A DNA stretch of 64,000 nucleotides. Source: Mesorhizobium erdmanii USDA 3471. Its GTDB lineage: Bacteria > Pseudomonadota > Alphaproteobacteria > Rhizobiales > Rhizobiaceae. A program made the position numbers and the translations under genes. How positions within the stretch are numbered: the stretch's first letter is position 1; each line of letters starts with the position of its first letter. Below are positions 41,993-50,007 of the stretch, piece after piece. The notes under the pieces are model-generated. The model did no database searches. It was not told where the DNA came from and was given only the letters and a program-made list of their open reading frames with translations. The DNA is taken from positions 186,001 to 250,000 of the forward strand of contig NZ_KI421453.1 of the NCBI RefSeq assembly GCF_000472705.1. The letters run 5' to 3'.

Positions 41993-42850
41993 ATGGATTT
42001 TCTGGTCACCACGCTCCTCAACGCGCTGACACTGATCAGCATCCTGATGCTGGTCGGCCTCGGGCTGGCGATCAGCTTCGGCCTGATGAACGTCACCAAT
42101 CTGGCGCATGGCGAATTTGTCACCGTCGGCGCCTTCGCGGTCTATTTCGTCCAGAGCATCGGCGGCTCGTTCTGGCTGGGGCTGCTTGCTGCCCCCCTCG
42201 CCGGTGCAGTGGTCGGCTGCGTCCTGGAATTCGCCATCATCCGCCATCTCTATTCGCGGCCGGTCTCGACGGTGCTCGCCACCTGGGGTGTCAGCCTGAT
42301 CCTGCAGCAAGGGCTGGAACTGACCTTCGGCCTCGGCGCCAAGCCGGTGACGCCGCCGATCGAGGGCACGTTCGACCTGTTCTTCACCGTCTATCCGGCC
42401 TACCGGCTGATCCTGATCGCGATTGCCATGCTGACCTTGCTCGGCGTCGTGCTGCTGATCAGCCGGACGTCGTTCGGGCTTGACATCCGCACCGTCATCC
42501 AGAACCGCGAGATGGCCGAAGGCGTCGGCATCAACACGAGGCGCACCTACGCCATTGCGTTCACCTTCGGCGCGGCCATCGCCGGGCTTGCCGGCGGGCT
42601 GGTCGCGCCACTGGCGATCGTGCTGCCGCAGATGGGGGTGAATTATCTCGCCAACGCCTTTTTCGTCGTCATTGTCGGCGGCGTCGGCTCGATTGGCGGC
42701 CTCGTCGCCGGCAGCGTTTTCGTTGGGGGACTGACCAGCATCCTCAACTACCAGATCTCGCCCTCGCTGGCACAAGCGATCGTGCTGCTCGCGGCCATCG
42801 TCGCCGTACGGCTGCGGCCCAACGGCCTGTTCAACGGAGCATCGCGATGA
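41993..42850 (+). CDS. ABC transporter permease, UrtB/LivH type
   Basis: This 285-residue permease has SFGLMNVTNLAHGEFVTVGAF near residue 25, LIRTVIQNREMAEGVGIN-type coupling loop (LDIRTVIQNREMAEGVG) and the closing FFVVIVGGVGSIGGLVAGS. About eight hydrophobic helices are present. I chose the ATG at 41993, just after the deacetylase-like gene stop. The following permease overlaps by ATGA. Confidence 0.88.
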   Translation: MDFLVTTLLNALTLISILMLVGLGLAISFGLMNVTNLAHGEFVTVGAFAVYFVQSIGGSFWLGLLAAPLAGAVVGCVLEFAIIRHLYSRPVSTVLATWGVSLILQQGLELTFGLGAKPVTPPIEGTFDLFFTVYPAYRLILIAIAMLTLLGVVLLISRTSFGLDIRTVIQNREMAEGVGINTRRTYAIAFTFGAAIAGLAGGLVAPLAIVLPQMGVNYLANAFFVVIVGGVGSIGGLVAGSVFVGGLTSILNYQISPSLAQAIVLLAAIVAVRLRPNGLFNGASR

Positions 42851-43833
42851 TCGCCCGCGACCGCAACTGGCTGCTGATCTTCGCCGTCTGCGTAGCGCTA
42901 GCCGTCGTCTATCCGTTGTTCGCCGACGGCTACCAGCTGACCGTCATCCGCGACGCGCTGATCTTCGGCCTGTTCGCGGCGAGCCTCGACTTCTTCTGGG
43001 GCCGCACCGGCATCCTGTGCTTCGGCCACGCCGCCTTCTTCGGCATCGGCGGCTACATCATGGCGTTGATCACGCTCAACGACGCCATTCCCTTCGGCAG
43101 CCTGCTCGGCATTCTGGGCGCCGTGGCCGGCGCGGCCTTCGTTGCCGCCATCATCGGCTACTTCCTGTTCTTCGGCGGCATCCGCGGCAGCTACTTCACC
43201 ATCGTCACGTTGGCGATGGGCGTCATCTGCCAGCAGGCCGCCGTCTCGTGGAGTTCGGTCACCGGCGGCGACAGCGGCCTGATCGGCATCCCGCCGATCG
43301 CGTTCGATGTTGGCGGGGTGCACGTGGATCTCAGCCAGGACCTGCCGAGCTATGTCTTCGTCGCGGCCATCGTCGCGATTGTCGTGCTGGCGCTGTGGTC
43401 GATCAGCCGCGGCCGCTGGGGTACGGTGCTCACCGCCATCCAGGACAATGAAGTCCGGGCGGCAGCGCTTGGCCACAATGCACCGCTGCGGCTGCTCGTT
43501 ACCTTCATCCTCTCGGCGGCGATCGCCGGGCTTGCGGGCGCGCTCTATGTCTGCATGGCCGGACTGGTAGCGCCCGATCTCTCCGGCCTGCTGCTGTCGA
43601 CCGAAGTCATCGTCTGGGTGGCGGTTGGCGGGCGTGGCACGCTGCTAGGTCCGGTGCTGGGCGCCATCTTCATCCAGCGCGCGCAGCAGACGATCTCAAG
43701 CTTCAACCCGAGCCTGTGGCCGCTGCTGCTCGGCTGCGTCTTCGTCATCATCGTCTTCGTGCTGCCCGACGGTATCCTGTCGATCTATGCGCGGCTGAAA
43801 GGCCTGTTCAAAAGCCGGAGGCACGCGCCATGA
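42847..43833 (+). CDS. ABC transporter permease, UrtC/LivM type
   Basis: This 328-residue permease has FFWGRTGILCFGHAAFFGIGGY, the UrtC/LivM hallmark, with WGTVLTAIQDNEVRAAALGHN as the ATPase-coupling loop. SWSSVTGGDSGLIGIPP is the conserved periplasmic segment. It is joined by ATGA overlaps to the UrtB-type permease and to the first ATPase gene. Confidence 0.88.
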   Translation: MIARDRNWLLIFAVCVALAVVYPLFADGYQLTVIRDALIFGLFAASLDFFWGRTGILCFGHAAFFGIGGYIMALITLNDAIPFGSLLGILGAVAGAAFVAAIIGYFLFFGGIRGSYFTIVTLAMGVICQQAAVSWSSVTGGDSGLIGIPPIAFDVGGVHVDLSQDLPSYVFVAAIVAIVVLALWSISRGRWGTVLTAIQDNEVRAAALGHNAPLRLLVTFILSAAIAGLAGALYVCMAGLVAPDLSGLLLSTEVIVWVAVGGRGTLLGPVLGAIFIQRAQQTISSFNPSLWPLLLGCVFVIIVFVLPDGILSIYARLKGLFKSRRHAP

Positions 43834-44534
43834 GCGACGTCCTGCTCCTGGCCGAGAATGTCGGTATCCGTTTTGGCGGATTGCAGGCGCTGGAAGGGCT
43901 GAACCTGACGGTGCGCGACAAGGAATTGTGTTGCATCATCGGGCCGAATGGCGCCGGCAAGAGCACCTTCCTCAACGTTTTGACCGGCACGCTCCGGCCG
44001 ACCAGCGGCAGCGTGCGCTTCCTCGGCCACGACATTGCCGGCCTGCCGCTGCACCGCATCGCGCGGCTCGGCATTGCGCGAAAATTCCAGATCCCGTCGG
44101 TCTTTCCGAGCCTGTCGGTGGAAGACAATCTGAAGGTTGCACGGTGGGGCGCGCCCGCGCCGGTTCGCCCGCTTGGCGAGTTGCTGGACTTGGTCGCGCT
44201 CGGTAGCCGCGCGGCCACGCTGGCCGGCGAACTGGCGCATGGCCAGAAGCAATGGCTGGAGATCGGCATGGCGCTGGCGATCGAACCGCGGCTTTTGCTG
44301 CTCGACGAGCCGACCGCCGGCATGACACCGCAGGAGACGCTGGCGACCGCCGAGATGCTGCTGCGGCTCAAGGGGGAGTTCTCGATCGTCGCCGTCGAAC
44401 ACGACATCCGCTTCGTGCGGGCGCTGAATTGCGAGACGCTGGTGCTGCATCAGGGGCGCCGGCTGCGCAGCGGTCCTTTCCACGACATCGAGACCGACGA
44501 AATGGTCCGCGACGTCTATCTGGGAAGGCGCTGA
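43830..44534 (+). CDS. ABC transporter ATPase, UrtD type
   Basis: This 234-residue ATPase has Walker A GPNGAGKST, ARKFQIPSVFPSLSVEDNL, an UrtD-style signature LAHGQKQWLEIGMAL in place of LSGGQ, and Walker B LLLLDEPTAGMTPQE. The GQKQWLEIGM variant is what I know from urea/amide transporter ATPases and supports UrtD over LivG. The ATG at 43830 overlaps the permease stop. Confidence 0.86.
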   Translation: MSDVLLLAENVGIRFGGLQALEGLNLTVRDKELCCIIGPNGAGKSTFLNVLTGTLRPTSGSVRFLGHDIAGLPLHRIARLGIARKFQIPSVFPSLSVEDNLKVARWGAPAPVRPLGELLDLVALGSRAATLAGELAHGQKQWLEIGMALAIEPRLLLLDEPTAGMTPQETLATAEMLLRLKGEFSIVAVEHDIRFVRALNCETLVLHQGRRLRSGPFHDIETDEMVRDVYLGRR

Positions 44535-44536
44535 CC

Positions 44537-45238
44537 ATGCTGCGGACACTGGCGATCTCAGCCGGCTATGGCCTGCTCCCGGTGCTGAACGGCATCGATC
44601 TCAGCGTCGCATCAGGCGAAGTCGTCGGCCTGCTCGGCCGCAACGGCGCCGGCAAGACGACGCTGTTGCGCGTCATCGCCGGCGGGCTGAAGGCGAGCGG
44701 TGGCGCCGTGCTTCTCGGCGACCAGGACCTTACCAACGCCCCGGCCTTCCGCCGGGCGCGAGCAGGCATCGCCCATGTGCCGCAGGGGCGCGGCATCTTC
44801 AACCAGCTGACCGTGCGGCAGAACCTGGAAGTCGGCACCCGCGCCGCCAGGGATCGCGGCGATGGCGGCATTCCGGACGACATTTTCGACTATTTTCCGA
44901 TCCTGCGCGAACGCGAAGCGCAGGTCGCCGGCACGCTTTCGGGCGGCCAGCAGCAGATGCTGGCGATCGGCCGCGCTCTCTGCGGCCTGCCTTCCGTGCT
45001 TTTGCTCGACGAACCCTCGGAAGGCATCCAGCCGAACATCGTGCAATCGATCGCCGAACTGGTGCCGCGCATCGCCCGCGAGCGCGGCATCGCGATCGTT
45101 CTGGTCGAGCAGAATCTCGATCTCGTGCTCAAGGCGGCGGACCGCTGCCTGGTGATGGAGAAGGGCAAGATCGTGCACGAAGGCACGCCGGAGGCGTTCG
45201 CCGACGAGAGCCTGCTGAAAGACCTGTTGGCCCTGTAA
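44537..45238 (+). CDS. ABC transporter ATPase, UrtE type
   Basis: This 233-residue ATPase has Walker A GRNGAGKTT, VPQGRGIFNQLTVRQNLEVG, signature LSGGQQQMLAIGRAL and Walker B VLLLDEPSEGIQPNIVQS. The EPSEGIQP motif is typical of UrtE. It starts 2 bp after the UrtD-type gene. Confidence 0.86.
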   Translation: MLRTLAISAGYGLLPVLNGIDLSVASGEVVGLLGRNGAGKTTLLRVIAGGLKASGGAVLLGDQDLTNAPAFRRARAGIAHVPQGRGIFNQLTVRQNLEVGTRAARDRGDGGIPDDIFDYFPILREREAQVAGTLSGGQQQMLAIGRALCGLPSVLLLDEPSEGIQPNIVQSIAELVPRIARERGIAIVLVEQNLDLVLKAADRCLVMEKGKIVHEGTPEAFADESLLKDLLAL

Positions 45239-45268
45239 GGCGCACGTGAAGCGCGCCGGGGATTTTTT
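45239..45268 (+). terminator. hairpin with T-run between ATPase and binding-protein genes (possible attenuator)
   Basis: GGCGC (45239-45243) pairs with GCGCC (45253-45257); six T's follow at 45263-45268 after five purines. The spacing is loose for an intrinsic terminator, so partial termination or attenuation is more likely. The element is half of a near-repeat: 45234-45257 and 45274-45297 share 19 of 24 bases, each able to form a similar hairpin. Confidence 0.45.
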
Positions 45269-45319
45269 GACTTTGTAAGGCGTGCATGGGGCGCGCCTGG
45301 ACTGGAAGGGAACACAACA

Positions 45320-46489
45320 ATGATAAGCAGAAGAACCATCCTGAAATCCGGCGGCGCGGCCGCCGCCTTCGCCATGGTCGGCGCGCCATCGATCCTGCGC
45401 GCCGCCGACACCGTCAAGGTCGGCCTGTCGATCCCGATCACCGGCCTGCAAGCGATCCTCGGCGAGACGCTGCTCAATTGCTACAAGCTCGCCGCCGCCG
45501 AACTCAACGCCGCCAACGGCATTGGCGGCCGCCAGGTCGAATTGTTCATCGAGGACAACCAGACAACCACCAAGGGTTCGATCGACAAGGCGCGCAAGCT
45601 TCTCAATGAAGACAAGGTCGACGTGATCATGGGCACGATCATTTCGCCCGAGCGCAGCGCGACGCTGTCGGTGACCTCGAAGGCCAAGAAGCTGTTCTTC
45701 TACCCGACCAATTTCGAGGGTGGCGAATGCAACCGCTACTTCGTCGCCACCGGCCCGATCCCGATGCAGCAGGTCGACCCGATGATGCCCTGGGTAGCCG
45801 AGAATCTTGGCAAGACGATCTATGTCATGGCCTCCGACTATGCCTGGCCGCAGAAGATGACCGAGGCGATCACGGCTGCCTATGAGAAGGCCGGCGGCAA
45901 GGTCATCGGCGCCGATTACTATCCGTTCGGCACCACGGATTTCGGCCCGGCCTTCCAGAAGATCAAGTCGCTGAAGCCCGATGTCGTGTGGTCGATGGTG
46001 GTCGGCAACGACGCCGTCACCCAGCTCAAGCAGTATCGCTCTTTCGATATCAAGCAGCCGCTGATCGCGCCGCTCGACGAAGTCTTCAACAAGGACGCGC
46101 TGCCACCCGGCGTCGCCGCCGGCACCTATGCGCCGCAGCCCTACTGGATGGCACTCGACAATCCGGTCAACAAGAAGTTCATCGCGAGCTTCCGCGAGAA
46201 ATTCGGCCAGGAGAAAATGGTCAACGGCATCGGCGAGGCCGGCTATAACGGCCTGCACCTCTATGCGCTGGCCGCCGAGAAGGCCGGATCGCTGAAAGAC
46301 GACGATGTGCTCAAGGCGCTGCCGACGATCGAGTTCGACGCGCCGCAAGGCAAGATCCGCGTCGACGCCTCCAACAACCACACGCTTTGCCATTCCTATG
46401 TCGGCAAGGCGGCGGCCGACGGCATCAGCTACGAAATCGTCAAGGATTTCGGCCAGATCGCGCCGGTAACGCCTTACTGCAAGCTGTAG
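45320..46489 (+). CDS. ABC transporter solute-binding protein, UrtA/AmiC type
   Basis: This 389-residue periplasmic binding protein has a twin-arginine signal (MISRRTILKSGGAAAAFAM, cleavage near LRAAD). The mature start KVGLSIPITGLQAILGETLL, the FFYPTNFEGGECNRYFVATG segment and VWSMVVGNDAVTQL are features of the urea/short-chain-amide (UrtA, AmiC) branch rather than LivJ. It lies last in the operon, 81 bp after the UrtE-type gene, whereas canonical urt operons start with urtA. The ligand may be an amide or acylated amine given the linked deacetylase-like enzyme. Confidence 0.86.
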   Translation: MISRRTILKSGGAAAAFAMVGAPSILRAADTVKVGLSIPITGLQAILGETLLNCYKLAAAELNAANGIGGRQVELFIEDNQTTTKGSIDKARKLLNEDKVDVIMGTIISPERSATLSVTSKAKKLFFYPTNFEGGECNRYFVATGPIPMQQVDPMMPWVAENLGKTIYVMASDYAWPQKMTEAITAAYEKAGGKVIGADYYPFGTTDFGPAFQKIKSLKPDVVWSMVVGNDAVTQLKQYRSFDIKQPLIAPLDEVFNKDALPPGVAAGTYAPQPYWMALDNPVNKKFIASFREKFGQEKMVNGIGEAGYNGLHLYALAAEKAGSLKDDDVLKALPTIEFDAPQGKIRVDASNNHTLCHSYVGKAAADGISYEIVKDFGQIAPVTPYCKL

Positions 46490-46500
46490 GACCTCGGCAT

Positions 46501-46527
46501 CCTGACGGCGGCTTCGCCGCCGTCAGG
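46501..46527. terminator. 12-bp perfect hairpin between convergent genes
   Basis: CCTGACGGCGGC (46501-46512), loop TTC, exact complement GCCGCCGTCAGG (46516-46527). It lies 11 bp after the binding-protein stop and contains the stop codon of the convergent TPP-enzyme gene. It is a likely bidirectional terminator, though without a long T-run. Confidence 0.7.
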
Positions 46528-48169
46528 TCGACTTTGGGGCCGGCAGCCGCTCGCGCAATTCGTCGACAAGCACCCTGGTGTTTTCGGAATAGTCTATAGG
46601 CACGACGACGAGATGCACGCCGCCGCCGGCAAAGGCCTGTTCCAGCGCCGGCCGCAAGGCGGCGATCTCGGCAACCCTGGTCCCCCTGGCGCCATAGGCC
46701 TCGGCGTATTTGACGAAATCGGGATTGCCGAAGGTCATGCCGAAATCCGGAAATTCGTCGACCGCCTGCTTCCAGCGGATCATGCCATAGGCATGGTCTT
46801 CCAGCAGCAGAACGACGAGGTTGAGCTTGAGCCGGACGGCGGTTTCCAGTTCCTGGCTGTTCATCATGAAGCCGCCGTCACCGCAGATGGCCATGACTCG
46901 GCGGTTGGGATAGAGCAGCGCCGCCATCATCGCCGAGGGAAGGCCGGCGCCCATGGTCGCCAGCGCATTGTCGAGCAGCAGTGTGTTTGCCATGCGGGTG
47001 CGGTAGTTGCGCGCGAACCAGATCTTGTACATGCCGTTGTCCAGAGCGAGAATTCCGTCCGCGGGCATGACGGCGCGCACATCATGCACGATGCGCTGCG
47101 GCGTGAAGCGGTCTTCGGTGGCACGCGCGGCGATCCGGCTCAAAATACCTTCCCTGAGCGGCAGCAGGGCCTGCGCATTGGGAATCTTGCCCTCGACGCG
47201 GTCGGCCAGCAGCGCCAGCGACGGGCCGAGGTCGCCGACGATCTCGGCCTGTGGGAAATAGACCTGTTCTACATCGGCCGAGTGGTAGCCGACATGGATC
47301 ACCTTCGGTCCGTTGGCGCCCATGATGAAGGGCGGTTTCTCGACCGTGTCGTGGCCGATGGTGATGATCAGGTCAGCCTGCTCGATGGCCTCGTGCACAT
47401 AGTCGCGCTCCGAAAGGGCTGCCGTTCCCATATAGAGCTCGGTGCCGCCGGGCACGGTGCCCTTGCCCATCTGTGTGGTGAAATACGGAATTTGCGTGCG
47501 CAGCACGAACTGGGCGACATCGGGGGTCACGCGCGGCCGCGACGCCGCCGCGCCGAACATCAGCAGCGGACGCCTGGCCTCCATGATCATGCGGGCGGCA
47601 CGATCGAGCGCGGCAGCACTTGCCGTGGGCAGTTCGACCGGATGTGTCGGCACCAGCGCCACCGGCTCGCATTCCGCCGCCGCAATGTCTTCCGGCAGTT
47701 CCAGATGCACGGGACCCGGCCGCTCTTCCTGGGCGACGCGAAAAGCTTCGCGCACTAGCGATGGGATCATCCTGGGCGATACGATCTGGCGCGACAGCTT
47801 GGTCAGCGGCTTCATCGCCGCGACGATATCGACGATCTGGAAGCGCGCCTGCCGCGACGACAATATGCCCTTCTGGCCGGTGAGCATGATCATCGGCATG
47901 GCGCCGAGCAACGCGTAGGCAGCACCCGTCGTCAGATTGAGCGCGCCCGGACCAAGCGTGGTGATGCACACGCCTGCCTTGCCGGTGAGCCTGCCATAGG
48001 TGGCGGCCATGAAGGCGGCCGCCTGTTCGTGGCGGGTCAGGATCAGCTGGATCGACGAACGGCGGATCGATTCGACGATGTCGAGATTTTCTTCGCCCGG
48101 AATGCCGAAGATCCGGTCGACCCCCTCATTCTCGAGGGCCGCGACGAACAGATCCGAACCTTTGGTCAT
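46523..48169 (-). CDS. acetolactate synthase-like TPP enzyme, large subunit
   Basis: This 548-residue thiamine-diphosphate enzyme has the N-terminal PYR domain with the catalytic Glu in LTRHEQAAAFMAATYGRLTG (Glu48), a central NAD/FAD-like domain, and a C-terminal PP domain with the Mg/TPP motif GDGGFMMNSQELETAVRLKLN near residue 430 (shown in part). ARFQIVDIV and ITTLGPGALNL favour acetolactate synthase over oxalyl-CoA decarboxylase or benzoylformate decarboxylase. No regulatory small subunit is adjacent, suggesting a catabolic, acetoin-type enzyme or an orphan. A strong GGAGAGG precedes the ATG at 48169. Confidence 0.8.
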   Translation of the reverse strand: MTKGSDLFVAALENEGVDRIFGIPGEENLDIVESIRRSSIQLILTRHEQAAAFMAATYGRLTGKAGVCITTLGPGALNLTTGAAYALLGAMPMIMLTGQKGILSSRQARFQIVDIVAAMKPLTKLSRQIVSPRMIPSLVREAFRVAQEERPGPVHLELPEDIAAAECEPVALVPTHPVELPTASAAALDRAARMIMEARRPLLMFGAAASRPRVTPDVAQFVLRTQIPYFTTQMGKGTVPGGTELYMGTAALSERDYVHEAIEQADLIITIGHDTVEKPPFIMGANGPKVIHVGYHSADVEQVYFPQAEIVGDLGPSLALLADRVEGKIPNAQALLPLREGILSRIAARATEDRFTPQRIVHDVRAVMPADGILALDNGMYKIWFARNYRTRMANTLLLDNALATMGAGLPSAMMAALLYPNRRVMAICGDGGFMMNSQELETAVRLKLNLVVLLLEDHAYGMIRWKQAVDEFPDFGMTFGNPDFVKYAEAYGARGTRVAEIAALRPALEQAFAGGGVHLVVVPIDYSENTRVLVDELRERLPAPKST

Positions 48170-48258
48170 GAACCGCCTCTCCTGCAATGCGTGAATTCCG
48201 CCTTCATATGGCATTGGAAAGCTGCGCCTCAAAGAGCGCAAGCCCGCACGGCTCGCAA

Positions 48259-48477
48259 TCAGGCCATAAGTTTCGGCAAGGCTGCCGCCAACGCGTCGAC
48301 GGCAAGCCGCACCTTGAGCGGCAGATGCGGCGTTTGCAGCCAAAGGGCGTGGCAGTCGTAGAGATGGCGCGGGTGGTCCGGCAACAGCGCCACCAGCGCA
48401 CCGGCTCGAACGAGGGGCGTAGTGACGATCTGAGCAACGGCAACGGCGAACAAATCATTCTTGCCGGCACTATCGCC
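48259..48477 (-). pseudogene. C-terminal remnant of a LysR-type regulator
   Basis: The last about 65 codons before the stop at 48259 read AQIVTTPLVRAGALVALLPD then HPLPLKVRLAVDALAA-type sequence (QTPHLPLKVRLAVDALAAAL), a typical LysR effector-domain end. Upstream of about 48477 the frame holds no LysR sequence, no HTH and no credible start. So 5' three quarters of the gene are missing. It explains most of the 459-bp gap between the TPP-enzyme and zinc-ribbon genes; the remaining parts show nothing clear. Confidence 0.7.
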
Positions 48478-48628
48478 CTTGAAGGCACAGCTCCGCATTC
48501 CTAATTGTCGGGTGCGGGCCGGGCCCCTCTGACGATCGCTTCTGGTGATTGTGATGTCGGACCGCTTTAACGGGCCCGTTCCTTCCTTTTCGGTCAAGCG
48601 GGCTCATACTTTCGGTTTGGAGCCCCGT

Positions 48629-48928
48629 ATGACAACTTCCCTGCTTGGTCTGGTTTGCCCCTCCTGCCGCGTCGCGCTCGTGATGAGCGAACGGCAAGGT
48701 ATCGAGATCGATTATTGTCCGCAGTGCCGCGGCGTCTGGCTCGATCGAGGCGAACTCGACAAGATCATCGAGCGATCGGCCAAGGAAGCGCCGCCCGCCA
48801 CGCAGGCGCAACCGGCGGCATACTCCCAGCCGCACCATGGCCAAGGCCGCGATGACGATTATTCGCGCTCTCAAGGCCACCGCTATCCGAAGCGCAAGAA
48901 ATCATTCTTCGAAGAACTGTTCGATTGA
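48629..48928 (+). CDS. TFIIB-type zinc-ribbon protein
   Basis: This 99-residue protein has two CxxC pairs, VCPSCRVALVM and DYCPQCRGVWLDRGELDKI, forming the zf-TFIIB domain in residues about 8-50. A low-complexity Gln/His/Asp-rich linker and a basic/aromatic tail KRKKSFFEELFD follow. Proteins of this family are common in proteobacteria with unknown function. I chose the ATG at 48629 with GGAG 6 nt upstream rather than the earlier in-frame ATG. It precedes a Tim44-like gene by 71 bp on the same strand. Confidence 0.82.
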   Translation: MTTSLLGLVCPSCRVALVMSERQGIEIDYCPQCRGVWLDRGELDKIIERSAKEAPPATQAQPAAYSQPHHGQGRDDDYSRSQGHRYPKRKKSFFEELFD

Positions 48929-48999
48929 CTGCATGACGCGGGCAAGCCCGCCGGCATCTGCCGAAATTTCCAAAGCCACATCGACAAAGGTCCATACCG

Positions 49000-49980
49000 A
49001 TGCTTTCCCGCACCAGCCGATTTGCCACTCTTTTCGCAGGCCTGTTCCTTGCCTTCTCAATGGTCGCGATCGATCATGCCGAGGCACGGCGCGGCGGCAG
49101 TTTCGGCAGTCGCGGCACGCGCACCTTCCAATCGGCGCCACCGACCAGGACCGCTCCGGCGCCGACCGCTCCGGTCGAACGTTCGATGACGCCCAACACC
49201 GGTGTGAACTCCGCCGCCCGGCAGCCGCAGGCCGGCCCGCAAAGGCCCGGCTTCATGAGCGGCTTCGGCGGAACAATGATGCGCGGCCTGCTGCTCGGCG
49301 GCCTGATCGGCCTACTCGTCGGCCAAGGTTTTGGCGGCCTGGCCGGCATGTTCGGTTTCCTGCTGCAGGCCCTGCTCATCGGCGGCGCGATCATGTTGGC
49401 CATCCGCTTCTTCCGGTCGCAATCGGCACGTGGCCCCGCGCTCGCCGGTGCCGGCAACGCCCCGGCGTCGAGTTTTGAGAACCGCGCAATGGGCCAGCCG
49501 CAGGCTGCGGGCTCCTTCACAATTCCCGGCTTTGGCGGCGGTTCGGGCGGAGGCTCGCCGGCCGCCGTTTCCGAAGAGATCACGTTGGCTCAATCCGACC
49601 TTGACGCCTTCCAGCAGTTGTTAACCGATGTCCAGGAAGCATTCGGACGCGAAGACCATGCCGCGCTGCGTCGGGCAGTCACGCCCGAGATGGTGTCCTA
49701 TCTCTCGGAGGAGCTGGCCGACAACGCCCAGAGAGGTCTCAGGAACGAGGTCTCCGACATCGCCTTGCTGCAGGCCGATATCGCCGAAAGCTGGCGCGAG
49801 GACGACCGCGACTACGCCACCGCCGCCTTGCGTTACGAGTCTCGCGACGTGACGCGCGAACGGGCCAGCGGCAAGGTCGTCGACGGCGACGAGGATCACC
49901 CGACGGAGACCACCGAACTGTGGACCTTCACGCGTCAGAGCGGCTCCAACTGGAAGCTCTCGGCAATACAGCAGGCCTGA
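49000..49980 (+). CDS. Tim44-like domain membrane protein
   Basis: This 326-residue protein has a signal peptide (MLSRTSRFATLFAGLFLAFS, AEARRGG after cleavage). A Pro/Thr/Ala-rich spacer follows, then a glycine-rich double membrane segment (RGLLLGGLIGLLVGQGFGG and MFGFLLQALLIGGAIMLAI). The C-terminal Tim44/MBA1-like domain spans residues about 185-326 (LDAFQQLLTDVQEAFGREDH, LWTFTRQSGSNWKLSAIQQ). Bacterial members are inner-membrane-associated proteins without a settled function. It is convergent to the lactonase gene with 27 bp between stops. Confidence 0.82.
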   Translation: MLSRTSRFATLFAGLFLAFSMVAIDHAEARRGGSFGSRGTRTFQSAPPTRTAPAPTAPVERSMTPNTGVNSAARQPQAGPQRPGFMSGFGGTMMRGLLLGGLIGLLVGQGFGGLAGMFGFLLQALLIGGAIMLAIRFFRSQSARGPALAGAGNAPASSFENRAMGQPQAAGSFTIPGFGGGSGGGSPAAVSEEITLAQSDLDAFQQLLTDVQEAFGREDHAALRRAVTPEMVSYLSEELADNAQRGLRNEVSDIALLQADIAESWREDDRDYATAALRYESRDVTRERASGKVVDGDEDHPTETTELWTFTRQSGSNWKLSAIQQA

Positions 49981-50007
49981 GTCCGGCCGTTCTGACCCAC
50001 GAGCGCT

